From Xestospongia muta (Eukaryota > Porifera > Demospongiae > Haplosclerida > Petrosiidae): 64,000 nucleotides of DNA. The first letter of the stretch is position 1. Each line of letters begins with the position of its first letter. Both the position numbers and the translations under genes were made by a program. The stretch lies in the NCBI GenBank assembly GCA_963693285.1, contig OY848917.1, positions 10,602,192 to 10,666,191 on the forward strand, given 5' to 3'. The notes below the pieces were generated by a model. It did not search any database. It was not told the origin of the DNA and saw only the letters and a list, made by a program, of their open reading frames with translations. Below, piece after piece: positions 12,243 through 23,678 of this stretch.

Positions 12243-12650
12243 CTATATATTACATTTTATGTCTGAAACAACGGAAAATAAACACCAGATATTTTTTAGA
12301 AGAATCAGGTTGTTCCAGCAAAAGTTGAAGCATTCGCCTTTTCCACTCTCACACTGGCTTCGGTTAAATTCACCCACTACAAATCTATGTATTAAACTCA
12401 AGTCTCCATTTCTATGCCAATCAAACAGTAAAGTATCACACTGAAAATGGGCAGCATCAGAGATGGATTCAACTGATTTAAGATACTTAGTATCATCTGC
12501 GAACATATTGAAATGGGAGTAATTGATAAATGTAAGAATATCTTTAACATAAATAAGAAATAGTAAAGATCCCTATGTACTACCTTGTGGGACTCCTGAA
12601 ATAACAGGCAATGGAGGAGAAATAACACCATCTTGCTTAACCGAGTGGAT
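12243..12650 (-). pseudogene. LINE-type reverse transcriptase fragment
   Basis: Two overlapping minus-strand frames read as one broken reverse transcriptase: first ISGVPQG-like and LFLIYVKDIL (about 12620-12520), then MFADDTKYLKSVES (12506 on), which holds the FADD catalytic motif of non-LTR elements. The spacing from GVPQGS to FADD fits the jockey/CR1-type layout. A shift separates the two parts, and both endonuclease and C-terminal regions are missing. Confidence 0.75.
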
Positions 12651-12798
12651 CTACCAGTTAAGTATGTATGATCTGGACCAAAGTAGTAAATCTCCTGAAT
12701 TACCGTTGTTCAAGAGTATCAAATGTCAATCTGGATGTTATTGACAGGTCTTCTGCTTACCTGATGAGAGCACAGTTATTTTGCAACATTCTCTTCTC

Positions 12799-13515
12799 TT
12801 AACAAAAAGCACTTCCTGAGCAACTCGTTCTATAATATCCTTTCTTACCACATTGATAACAAGTGACTTCAGAGCTCTTACTTTGCTCCTTCTTGGTCTT
12901 CCTTCTCAAAGACTCTTTGGGTTTTGTCTCCTGACTCCTTCCTGAACATTTTTTTCTTTCCTGATGCTTCTGTCTTCTATAATCAGTTTCTCTCTTCACT
13001 CCTTTTCTATTATGATGGTACTCCCTTATTTACTCCACCTGGTGTTTGATCCTTTACCCATAAGGTGACATCTGTTAGTTGAATGTTGTATATTTGTTCC
13101 AATGCTATAAATTTCACCTTGACTCTTTGTGTGTTTCATCCATCCTTTCACTAAATGTTCAGCTTTTTCACATATAGTCTCTGGATCCTCCTCATACTTC
13201 CAATTAAGATCTCTCAGCTTCTGTCTGTAAGTTTCTGGTTCTATGCCAAATCATAGCTTGCTTTATTCCATCATAGTCAGCATCCTCATCCAAATCTACA
13301 TAAACTGTTTAATCTTGGTTTGTTAGCATTGGTATTAGATATCTCTCCCAATTGCTCTTTGATATGTGATAAAACTTCATATTACACTCAAACATCATGA
13401 AATAATTCTCAAGGTCTTTTCTTTCTGAATAGGGCACTAGGTGAGGCTGAGTCCCCTTTTCCATTTGACACAGCAGGTTTGCCAATGTTGATAGTGCCTT
13501 TGCTATGTCTTCCAT
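12799..13515 (-). pseudogene. LTR-retrotransposon gag remnant
   Basis: At 13515-13309 a frame contains a gag-like segment: ERKDLENYFMMFECNMKFYH, then a W-x-x-x-L-x-P-x-LT motif typical of the capsid start of Gypsy-type gag proteins. At 12999-12799 a lysine/arginine-rich stretch leads to CYQCGKKGYYRTSC, a nucleic-acid-binding zinc knuckle in which the usual histidine is tyrosine. The region between is shifted. It is on the same strand as the reverse transcriptase remnant at 9.2-9.96 kb. Confidence 0.65.
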
Positions 13516-15264
13516 TGTGTATATCCATTTGTTGTGTTCTCTTGATTGTTATTTGATTCATTATCTGACACGGCTAATCCATTCTCTGGTAATAGTTCCA
13601 TGTTGTTGTTGTCTTCTTCAATAAAGCTATCCCAATTGCTGCAACCAAATGCAACAGGATCACTTTTGGTTTAAAACTATTTTTAAGAATAAACTGGATA
13701 GAATAATGGTCAAACTACTTAAACTTATAATAACTTAAAGATATACTAATCAACCCCCAAAACATAGAGTTGGAGTCCTTTCACTAATTGGGTTTTGACC
13801 GGTTTAATCTGGTCGACTTGGTGTACTCTGTTTCTGATTGACCAATTAGACCACTGGTTCTATTCAATGAATGATCTTTCACTACATAACTGAAATTTCC
13901 TGTGGTATCACCACAGCTCAAGTGATCCATTAACCAGTCTCTTAATGACTCTGCCAGTCAGTGTTTTGAACTGTTTTCCATTTCTTGTTGGTGACTTTGA
14001 TCTATTTGATGATGATTATTGGAACTCCTTTTTATTATTGTTAAGGATTATGTCAGATAGCTTTGTCACCTCTGTGCACATATGACACTGCAATGTATTT
14101 GTGTGTATTAATTGAAAAGAAGCTTGACATGTTTAACACTTACATCCATGGTCTACCATCATTCCTAAGTTTCATTACAATGTGCATTATTAATCACTAA
14201 CACAGAAATTTGGTCCACTTGTTCATTCATGGACAATTAGACAAGAAACTAAATTAAGCTTCTCTAAAAGAGTTTTTAAGAATAGTAATTATAAAATATT
14301 TGTAGATTTGTAGCACTATGGCCAGTAAACATCAGCTCTCGTAATGCTATAGTTTTCTCAATAAATCTTTATTTTATATTAATGCCAGTATTAGTACAAA
14401 ATATGCTCTTTCATAATTTAGCGTTGATTCTTGAGCACACAAGAGAGGAAATTCTGAGCAATTAGAGTTAATCAATCCCTGAAATAACCCTTCTTAGGTA
14501 AAACAGCACAACATTATATGTTGTAAATGTGTGTTTGCTGCTTGTTTATGACAATATGTCCCCTGAGTTTGGAAGAATAGTGGATATTGTTGCATTTAAA
14601 GATCTGACATCCTTTTGTACAAATGTTCATTAGTGAACTATTCCACTCACTTTACAATGCATTTGTAAAGGCTACTCAGACATTTATCTCTTTTGTTTTG
14701 TCTCGAAACAATCATTTGATTCAATTGACAGAAGTATATACATCAATTCATTTTTTTCTACTGATATAATATAGGCAATTACAGTTTCAATTTTTATTTC
14801 TATTAGTCTTTCGAATTAACTCATAATCAATCTCAAAAATATTGTAAAATAATGTCTTGATTTTTCAATTACTTGTAATACATTTATATTTTACAATAGC
14901 TACATTTTTTGATAAGTAATGATTGAAACTATACACTGTAAAAATGTTAGTGGCCTAGTCCCACAAAATCACGTGTGCTAGTGTTGTCCAGTACAACACA
15001 CATTTTATGTTGGACATGCCCACCTCATACTGTGGGCAATGAACACGTCTGCAATTTAGTGGGCAGTACTACGCTGTATATCATATTATAACAAAATATT
15101 AAAAAAAAATTATTGAAAAAATTGCACAAGTGTATGTAAAATGTGTACAAACATAATGGAAAAAATGAAATGAGTTACAATTCATTCTGAATGAGACTGT
15201 AGCGATGTTATGAAATGAGTAACAGATGCTGGAACTTTACAACTTAGTCCAAGAACATCTGATT
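13516..15264. other. No gene seen
   Basis: AT-rich sequence with no long open frame on either strand and no repeat that I can match elsewhere in the window. Confidence 0.5.
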
Positions 15265-16144
15265 CTAAAATAAGTACATGTTATTGCAGCCATGAAGACA
15301 AAACAAATTCAAGACAAAAAAAGGTGAAAGAAGTCCATATAAAATGTCAGATACACTTGATATTTCAGTCAATACTCTCTTCTCAACTGCCACAAAAATC
15401 TGAGTGGGATTATCAGCATCTCCAACTATAATTAAATATGGTTCGTTTTGATTAGTATCAATTATGCTCTGAATATCACTTGACAACAATACAATCATTG
15501 AAATTATATAACATCAGTATTTAATACTTGCTGAAACTAGCTGAATTATTTTTTTATGATCAGGGCTACTTTTAGGATCTTTTAACATGTATGGTAAAAC
15601 ATCAATGAAGTTACAATGGTTTCTATACATAGTGATAGTTACTTCAATTTGGTAGTATATACACTTACCAGATGCTGAAAAAGAGTTCATTACACTATTT
15701 ATTTAACTTGGTATTGGTTGATTTTTCCAGTAATGCTTGTTTTTTGATACATGGTCCCCATATTTCCATCCAACTTTCCTTCACCGACTCCCTTGTTGTT
15801 CCATTGTCTTTCATGATTTCATTCATATCAGCACATAACTGTTTAAACATTAATTAAGTTCACAATCAAGGCAGATAAATAAATTTACCACATCAAATTT
15901 TGTTAAATATGGATAGTCTTCCAAAATACATCTCAGATCCTTTCCCATTAAAGGTTCTAACTAGCAAAGACTGAACTGACAATTGATTAGGTTTGCCTTT
16001 CCTGCATTCTGCAATTAGTGTACTGTTGTTTCTCTTGAAAGATGTATCATCCTCTCCTGGAGGTAGTGAAACTTCTTTAAATAATGAAGCAGTTTGAAGT
16101 GGCTTCAATAGCTTAGTTTCAGCAATTCTTGTTATTCTGATCAC
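15265..16144 (-). pseudogene. Fragment of an unnamed multicopy animal protein family
   Basis: The frame 16144-15893 has EDDTSFKRNNSTLIAECRK and LSVQSLLVRTFN. A later stretch (about 15850-15660) has QLCADMNEIMKDNG-like and WMEIWGPCIKK segments. The frame 15498-15265 has EPYLIIVGDADNPTQIFVAV followed by LYGLLSPFFVLNL. I recognise this combination from uncharacterised, often multicopy proteins in fish, cnidarians and sponges, but know no function. Stops separate the parts; GT-AG introns could explain some of them. The 34.9-35.1 kb frame resembles the N-terminal part of the same family and lies upstream on the same strand. Confidence 0.45.
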
Positions 16145-17829
16145 TTGAAAATATGAGTCCTTGGAAGTCTTCTAAGTTCTCTAAATCTTTGACTGAGTGT
16201 TCCTACCAAAACACCCTTGTAGTAGTGATGATTTTTGTTAATGTTATTGTTGACGTTTGTTGAACCATGGCTTATTCTTATTTTTGTGATAAATAACTTT
16301 CCTCAATTTTTTAAATCAGGATTTAGTAAACACGAGCTTTCCACTAGCTTTGTTATGCAAAGATTGAGTCAACTCTGTTATGATAGAGTGGGTCATATTC
16401 TTCTTCCTCTTCTCCTGCTTCAATAAGTACATGTACTTTACCTCATCAATTTTCTCTTCCAATCTTTATATTCCTTTTCTTCTTTTCTCTTAAACATCAT
16501 TTTTAAGGTCTATACCTATACATTTGGTCCAACACAAATGCCTGCACAAAATCAACTTAGGTGGACTCAACCTATTTTTCAAGTCTGAACTTTTACTTGT
16601 TTAATTTGTATAAAATGAAATGACATGGCAATTCTCTGTAGGTTCATTAGGCATTCCACATCTTAGTGCATTCAAGTCTTGATTTAATTATTATTATGTC
16701 TAGCAAAGTCATTGGCAGAAGTAAACATTAGTTGACAATTTCATGTAACATGAGTCATGAAGTATATGCATACCAAACATCGATTCTTTTTTCTTTTTGC
16801 ATTATGTAAGTCAATTGAATCGTTGTTAGAGTTATAGTGATATCACTGATAATATCTTTTGGTTCTTGTGATTGCATTGAAATTCTTTAGAGCTGGAATT
16901 TATTTGAGCTATCTTGTAATTGGTTTTTATTATACTATAATCACGATGTTCTTTTTAAAAAGGCTATTCAATGTTTTTTTTAAAAACTTTTAATTTGACT
17001 GATCTTGAAATACACACATTCTTAATACTTATTACAGCCAGGGAAAAAACAGTAGTTTATAAAATTTTATAACAGCAAAACATTCTTTCAATATTGGTCA
17101 TCTTCTAGAATCTTTTTCCTATAATTGATAGCTGTAACCTTCCTAGTAATTACATCTGACCAGCTATAAAAATAAATCATATACATTTATGATCCAAGTT
17201 GGAAAAGCAAACATGTGACTCTGCTTTGCCCTAGCTTGTATTTTCATTAGAACTAGTAATAGCTTCTCTTTTGATAGATCTATCTTCAAAATTCCATATA
17301 TCCTAGCACATTTTCTTAAGTCTTTTATTCACTATTTTTGGTCAAAGTATGTTAGCTATTGATAGTTCTGTGGTGTCAAATTTGTACATTGTAGATTGGG
17401 CAAACAAGGTGGTATTATTTTCTTTTACATGGGTCTTTCTAGAAATTTCTCAACTAGTAGTCCAGGACTAAGTTTCACGTCTCCAGACAGAATGAGAAGA
17501 AAGGAATGAATTTGTAGTCAAAGTTGTAGTGAATGGCTTTTCAAGTATTATATTGGGATTCTGAGTTGACTGTTTAAATTTTGTGTTATATGATGTTACT
17601 TGTATGGCAGATGAAAATATGCTTCACTTGTCTAGCATATTAACTATTGATAATTGTAAATATAGAACTAACTTTTATATCAATTATAACTGTTTGCTTT
17701 TGTCTTATGCGTGCTGTGAGGAAGCAAACAAAATACAATGACTTGTCTTCAGCTGCCCTGTTCACAAACAGAGGACTAAAGTGACTCGAGTGGCCATCCA
17801 TGAGAAGGAGGAGTGGTCATGTCAGGGGA
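16145..17829. other. No gene seen
   Basis: AT-rich sequence inside the long FBH1 intron. The only open frame (16235-16426, +) is hydrophobic and featureless. Confidence 0.5.
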
Positions 17830-18350
17830 GCATAAACTAAAAATGCCTGACAACCAGGACTCAAATATCTCACTATCAATCCAACCACTTCCACTTAGCT
17901 TTTACATTGTTCCTGGTACTTAACCAATTTACATCTCAGGCTTGAGAGGCTTTCTGTCAAAAATGATAAGGGGTGGAATTGTATACCCACCGGCATTACA
18001 GCATGATAAAACAATGATCTGACTTTTTCACTACTTGCAATGCACACTGGGTGTTTTGCTCCCTTTTTTGATATAACTTTAGGTGACTTAGGGCTTAAGG
18101 GAAAACCTGATTCATTGAGGTTAAATATCTGGCAAGGTCACTCCATTAGTTCTGCTTAAATGAGTGGTCGTTCTAGAAGATCAAAATAGCTTTGAAGCAT
18201 TGCATCAGAGGCACCAGTCACACGAGCATGAGTCAATATCTCTGGATCACTAAGTGTGAGGTCTTTGTGGCAACTATGAAATGATTTCCACCAACTACTT
18301 AAGACAGTTACACCAAGACCTTTTTCAACACTTTGGACATTTTTAAAGAC
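17830..18350 (-). pseudogene. pogo/Tigger-like DDE transposase fragment
   Basis: Reading the minus strand from 18350, pieces of one transposase appear in order: a segment before the catalytic core (WWKSFHSCHKDLTLSDPEIL), LQSYFDLLERPL, then IFNLNESGFPLSPKSPKV, the equivalent of the FN(M/V)DETG motif with the first catalytic aspartate changed to asparagine, and finally PLIIFDRKPLKPEM and GSGWIDSE. The same order is seen in the element at 61.3-63.1 kb. Stops occur several times and both ends are missing. Confidence 0.75.
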
Positions 18351-18682
18351 TTGCTTTGCAGTACAAGAATAGCCAAGTGGAGTCCGATAATTAATGTGTC
18401 ATCATCCTTGCAGAAAACTAGAATGAGCATGCATTCTTTTCAGATAGCAAGTATATTAGTTCCTGGTTTTAGCAACTGCACAACTGAATCTCTAAGTCAC
18501 TTCATCATTTATTAGTAGGCAGTGTCCACCCTATGGAAGTTTTGTCTGATTTTACAACTGTTCGATTTTTAAATTTTATTAAAGATATTATGACATGGCT
18601 TATTATTGGCTGTTTACTCTGAAATTTTTATTTGTGTTTTTTATTCTATGGATTTCTACAAACGATGATAAAGCTGAAAAGA

Positions 18683-19149
18683 CAAGTTATTAAATTCGTC
18701 AGCCCTGCCTTATCCAATGTTTTCATATTCATAACTGCTATTTGTAATGGTAGTTACATTGTGTGGTTTATTTTCTAGTATTCACTTTTGAAAGTTACAT
18801 ACATCAACAGAATAAAGTGATATGAAATGCACATACATTGTTAGCACATGGCCTCAATCTTGTGACCTGCTTTACATATTGCATATACCAGAAAGTAGTT
18901 TCTTTCTTTTTTTGAATTCATTAGTATGTTTGCCTCTGATCATAATTACGGATGAACATATTTAAGACAATTGGAATCCATTTTTCAATAAAAAGTGATC
19001 ACTTTGGTATATATAGCTTGAAGAGAAGATGTGGGTTATGCTACTACTTTCTAATATAATTTATGTAGGTATCTGAAGTATTCTTGTTAGTGCTGTATAA
19101 TAAAAAGTCTTCCCAAATTTGTTTGATGTTGGGGCATTTAAAAACAGTA
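18683..19149 (+). repeat. Dispersed repeat, copy B
   Basis: Second copy of the repeat at 11449-11921, in the same orientation, with many substitutions and small indels but all landmarks in order. Confidence 0.75.
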
Positions 19150-19817
19150 CATATGACATATGCTGCAACCCTTTATTGCATAACAGTTTACGTGGTATGT
19201 AATCCATTAACATTTTTCTCCATGTATAATAACGTTTTATATCTGCTTTAAATATGCCTAAATTACCACAGTCAACTATAACATCTATGCTGGTATGTCC
19301 GCCATTGAATTGACGTTTCTGTTATTATAAGTCATAAACTTTCACTACATTATCATCTGACATCTTTTTTGTCATTTCTGCTTCTCTTCTTTCGGAAATC
19401 AAACTTGAGCTTAGTACAAAGTCCTCCATTTCTTATTACTTGATTGATCAGACAAATGAGATATTATGAAACTTTGTGTCATAAACTGTAGATGCTTAAC
19501 TTAAAATGGGTAAAGTATTTTTTGTAGATAATCATAAAAAGTATGTGTTAAATATCAATAAATATATCATTGTGTTGTGTAATTGTTGTTATTAAGTTTT
19601 AACATAGAGCATTGTATAAATCATTGAATATGATGGTTATATATTTGTATATGTTACATACTAACATGAACAAATTTTGTGCAACTAATCACAAAATAGT
19701 AACAGTGTAAAATCGTTTTGTCCTATAAATAATTTATTAGCTATTTTCCATAGTACATATGTATATTCGTTGTTGTTTTCATTAATTACATTTTCAGTAT
19801 ATTGTTTCTATTTTCAG

Positions 19818-19939
19818 TAACTTGTATGGAGAAAACTCTATTATAAAGTGAAGATCAAAGGACAGGATGATGATGTGAAACAGTATGTTCAAGAACAGGG
19901 TCTTCTAGATCAAAGTCATTTCATAGAGAGAATTGTGAG
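19818..19939 (+). CDS. FBH1: FBH1 middle exon (post-F-box)
   Basis: Preceded by a pyrimidine-rich tract and TTTTCAG and ending at a GTAAGT donor, this 122-base exon reads LVWRKLYYKVKIKG, then a helical stretch ending ERIVR. In FBH1 proteins the F-box is followed by a W(K/R)KLY motif, and the number of residues between F-box and W fits. Its 3' end is phase 2, exactly matching the exon starting at 38650, so the two join without frame change across an 18.7-kb intron. The odd point is that the first codon after the acceptor is TAA in the reading frame. With the phase-0 donor at 6251 this puts a stop at the junction. Loss of function or a base error would explain it. Confidence 0.75.
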
Positions 19940-20763
19940 GTAAGTATTGTAATGTAATCATGCTGTGTGTTTGGATTCATGTAAATAGAGCATTGATCAT
20001 TGCATTGGTCCTGCTTAACATTAAACAAATCTAATAATGGTTTGAATGTTACTCAGCATTGATGCATATGTTGAATACTACAGCTATATGCATTGTTTTG
20101 CAGTAAAAAATTTTTGCATTTTTGCAATTTGCAATTACTTCATGAAATTTTTTAATGGACGCATTGGTGATTTGTGTATCAAACTTTTTCATTGGGATTT
20201 TTTCAAGCAACAATGCTGATAGAGCTTACTAAGATGGAAAAATTGGACTGCCATTAAACTGAGATGTCATGGCAACAGTAGTAGTCATATTATACCATTT
20301 AGTTTAGTGACATAATGAGAAACATTTTTTCAAATTACTACTAAAACATTTGCTCATATAATATTTGTATTAAGTCAAAGTCAAAGCTTCTTACAAAATC
20401 TTCAATATAATTAGCAGTATTCTAGCAGTCTCAAAATAATGTCAATGTATTGATAGTGTGAAGATAATGTCAAATGCTTTAGGAGGCTGGTCAAAGTTAT
20501 GAGGTTACCTTTGATATTATGTCCATATCAAAGATTTAGTAGGTTGATAATTTTTAGGTCATGAAAGTCAATGCCTAAACTTCATTAAGCTCATCAATGA
20601 TTGCTTTACAGATTAAGTCAGTATTTATAAATTTTTGGCGTCAAGGTTTACTTATTTAAATATGTAGCCACTCATGTGATATTAATATGGATAATATATA
20701 TCACATGATCATCCACATTTATACATATTATAGTTAAATAAACCAATAACAATATGTCAAAAC

Positions 20764-20953
20764 TGTAATGTCTGTGCTTACTATTGACAAAGATTTATTA
20801 CGATTATAACACAAAGACACAGATACAAAAACAACCTCTAGAAAAGCATGAGGAACCAACACAACTGAGCCTGCCTCTAACCATAGTAATATTCATACAT
20901 ATATATATATATATATATATTTTATTTTAGTAACACAATTAAGATTCACTACA
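20764..20953 (-). repeat. Gypsy 1 3' LTR
   Basis: Begins TGTAATGTC and ends ACTACA on the + strand (TG...CA). It matches the other LTR throughout and is longer mainly because of an (AT)n tract at about 20898-20920. Confidence 0.85.
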
Positions 20954-21041
20954 CTCCTTCCTTCTTACAAAAGAAATGAAACAACAATACATGATAGTAT
21001 GTATAATAAATTCACTAACTATTATACCATGACTACAAATG

Positions 21042-22120
21042 TCAAAAGTACCGATCTGGTGGATGACGAACTCGTTGAGGGTAGTGTCGAGTAGTATTGG
21101 TTGAACAATTGTCCGAATTAACTGTCTCAGATTCACTACATGACCAGTTAGGACCAGTATTCTGATCTAACTGAGATTGAGGTTCTGGAAAGGTAACATG
21201 ACTAGGATATTCCCAGGTGTCATCAAGTTCAGTACTGTGACCTTTACTCCGTAACTGGTCCACAACATTTCCAAATGCTCCTGTCTTCGATTTCAATCAA
21301 AAACGTAACATCACCCTTCTTCTTCAGTATTTTTCCACTAATCCATGAGGGGTCAATATCACAATAACTATGAACCATGACTTGCTGTCCTACTTCAAGT
21401 TGCCTGTACTGTGAATGAGTGTCATGATTACTCTTCTGTAGACCTTGTTTTTTACGAACTTAGTTTCTGTATTAGGTTTTAGTAAGCCCAGTACAATTCT
21501 TAAAAGTCTTTTTAGCATTAGTTCAGAGGGAGGTTTGCCAGTTGTTGAGTGTGGAGTTGCTCGGTAAAACAAGAGAAAATTCAAGAGTGTATACTGACTA
21601 GTGTGACCTTCTTTCCCTTCTTAAGAGAGTTTTTTAGAGTTTGGACCAGTCTCTCTACAGCACCATTTGTTGACGGGTGATATGGGGCTGACTTGAAATG
21701 TTTAATGCCATTGCTACGAAGAAAAATAGCAAACTCATTAGAGGTAAACTGTCGGCCATTATCAGACACCAGCTGTTCAGGTAGGCCAAAAACAGAGAAA
21801 ATGTGTCTTAGAACTTCGATTGTTGCCATAGTAGACGTAGATGATACTTCCCAGATTTCTGGCTATTTAGAGTATCTATCAACTACAAGCAAATATGTCT
21901 TACTGAACAGTGGCCCAGCAAAATCAACATGCACACATTGCCATGGCTGGCTGGGCCAAGACCAAGGGTGTACTGGTGAACGAGATGAAGCATATTGAAC
22001 AGATAAACATGCATCACAAGATTTAAATAACTGTTCAATTTCTTTATCGATTGACGGCCACCACACAAATCCTCTAGCTACTAGTTTCATCTTATTCATA
22101 CCCATATGGCTGATATGCAA
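21042..22120 (-). pseudogene. Gypsy 1 integrase
   Basis: The frame 22120-21863 starts in the zinc-binding region (HISHMGMNKMKLVARGFVWW...C..C) and enters the core with the first catalytic Asp at HVDFAGPLF. The frame 21829-21581 holds the second Asp in GLPEQLVSDNGRQF and the Glu in NGAVERLVQTLK. Frames 21584-21390 (RATPHSTTGKPPSELML) and 21296-21042 (ending YPQRVRHPPDRYF) are the C-terminal part. Integrase inserts the cDNA copy. The catalytic triad residues are visible, but three frame breaks interrupt the protein. Confidence 0.85.
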
Positions 22121-22352
22121 TTCCTCAGAACTCTAGCTCTAAGTTTCTTGGGTACAACTACACGAATTCCCCACATGACACAATTAGACTCTATTGTTAG
22201 CTCATTTGACCAGTGGTAGTATGGTTTGAGGTCTTCTCATAATATCATCATTACGAGTGACAGTCTGGAGCTCAGTACACATAACAGGTAAGGTACCAAT
22301 TTGAGCAAGATTAAACATGGCTGATGCTCCTTCACTTATGGAAGACTCATCT

Positions 22353-23156
22353 TCAGTAACTGATAATGGAAGGCGAGATAGCCCATCCGCATTTCCAATT
22401 TTCCATGAGTATTAGTAGATCTGAAAATAATGTTGTAATATAGGTTGACAAAAGTACAGCCCATCTCTGTAGTCGAGCAGCTGTGATGGAAGGTATACCT
22501 TTATGAGATCCAAATATGGTAGTCATTGGTTTGTGGTCAGTAATTAAGGTAAATTCCCTACCATACAAATATTTGTTAAATTTCTTTACACCAAATATTA
22601 ATGATAACCCTTCTTTCTCAATTTGAGAATAGTTCCTTTCTGACTTTGAGAGTGTCCGGGTCAGGGAGGCAAAAGCTATAGGCTTCTCCACCCCATCTGG
22701 TGTGACATGGGACAAGACTGCCCCAATGCCATATTGAGAGGCATCAGTTGCTAATCGAATAGGGAGTGAGGGATTATAATGAGTGAGAATATGAGAGGAG
22801 ATCAACTTTTCGTTGGCCTCTTATACTGATTTTGTACATTCTTCAGACCACAACCATTTACAATTCTTTTGCAGTAGGCTGTTGAGGGGTTGTAATGTAG
22901 ATGCTAAGTCCAGTATAAATTTGCCATAATAATTAACTAAGCCTAAATAGGCTCTCAATTCATTGACATTCTGAAGCTTGGGTGCATTCACAATTTTGCC
23001 TGGGGTAACAGGCAAACCTTTACTATCAACAATATGGCCAAGATACTCAACATGATCACACATAAACTTACATTTATTTTTCTTCAACGTGATTCCATGA
23101 TATTGTAAAACGTCAGAATATTTCTTCAAGATTAACGAGATGTTCTTGGTCATCAA
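22353..23156 (-). pseudogene. Gypsy 1 reverse transcriptase (second half) and RNase H
   Basis: The frame 23156-22821 has the thumb region GITLKKNKCKFMCDHVEYLG and LRAYLGLVNYYGKFI. The frame 22805-22353 has RNase H: LATDASQYGIGAVLS, KPIAFASLTRTLSKSERNYS, IEKEGLSLIFGVKKF and FTLITDHKP, with the acidic residues of the active site. The part that should carry FSKLD and YIDD is absent because the preceding frame jumps from gag into TGIDDQEHL. Confidence 0.85.
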
Positions 23157-23553
23157 TTCCTGTTATTAATCGGTTTAATTCGGCTACATACTCAGCAACA
23201 CTTTCCTCCTCTTTTTGGGTCCTCTTGTGAAATTGAAACCGCTCGGCAATCACTGACAGAGCAGGTTGGTAATGCTTCTTGAGTATTTCCGTTATGTCTT
23301 TGAACATTTTGTCCTTGGGTAAGCTAGGCTGTAACAAGTTCCTGAGTAATGCATAGGTACTTTTTCCTACAATGGTTAGAAACACGGGAACTCTCTTCTC
23401 CTCTGGCACCTCGTTTGCCGTGAAGAACAGATTAACTTGCTCCACATAAACTGAAAATGACTCTGCTGATGGCTCAATCTCTAGCATTTCACCATATGCG
23501 CGTTTAAATGCCATCCTCGTTGCCACTGTAATATCTGTGCTTACTATTGCCAA
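23113..23553 (-). pseudogene. Gypsy 1 gag N-terminus fused to reverse-transcriptase tail
   Basis: The likely start ATG is at 23514 (MAFKRAYGEM), directly inside the LTR. The capsid-like region continues through YVEQVNLFFTANEVPEEKRV and FQFHKRTQKEEESVAEYVAE. After LNRLI the frame goes straight to TGIDDQEHLVNLEEIF, which normally follows the YIDD site in Gypsy reverse transcriptases. The zinc knuckle, protease and first half of the reverse transcriptase are therefore deleted and the two ends are joined in frame. Confidence 0.75.
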
Positions 23554-23678
23554 AGATTTATTGCGATTAACACAAAAACAACCTCTAGAAAAGCATGAGG
23601 AACCAACACAACTGAGCCTGCTTTAACCATAATAATATTCATACATAATTATTAGTAACACAATTAAGATCCACTACA
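23527..23678 (-). repeat. Gypsy 1 5' LTR
   Basis: 152-base LTR. Just inside it (minus strand) is GTGGCAACGAGG, a likely primer-binding stretch close to the one in Gypsy 2. Confidence 0.85.

Larger units (their letters stand above)
20764..23678 (-). mobile_element. Ty3/Gypsy element 1, internally deleted
   Basis: LTRs at 20764-20953 and 23527-23678 bound a minus-strand element. Flanking 5-mers aaaac and gaaac agree at 4 of 5. The order on the minus strand is gag start, reverse-transcriptase second half, RNase H, integrase, C-terminal tail. Protease and the first half of the reverse transcriptase, including the Y-x-DD site, are missing, so it is not autonomous. Confidence 0.9.

Noticed and set aside
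21693..21998. 101-codon + strand open frame
   Set aside because: It is the complement of the Gypsy 1 integrase; no domain in this reading.
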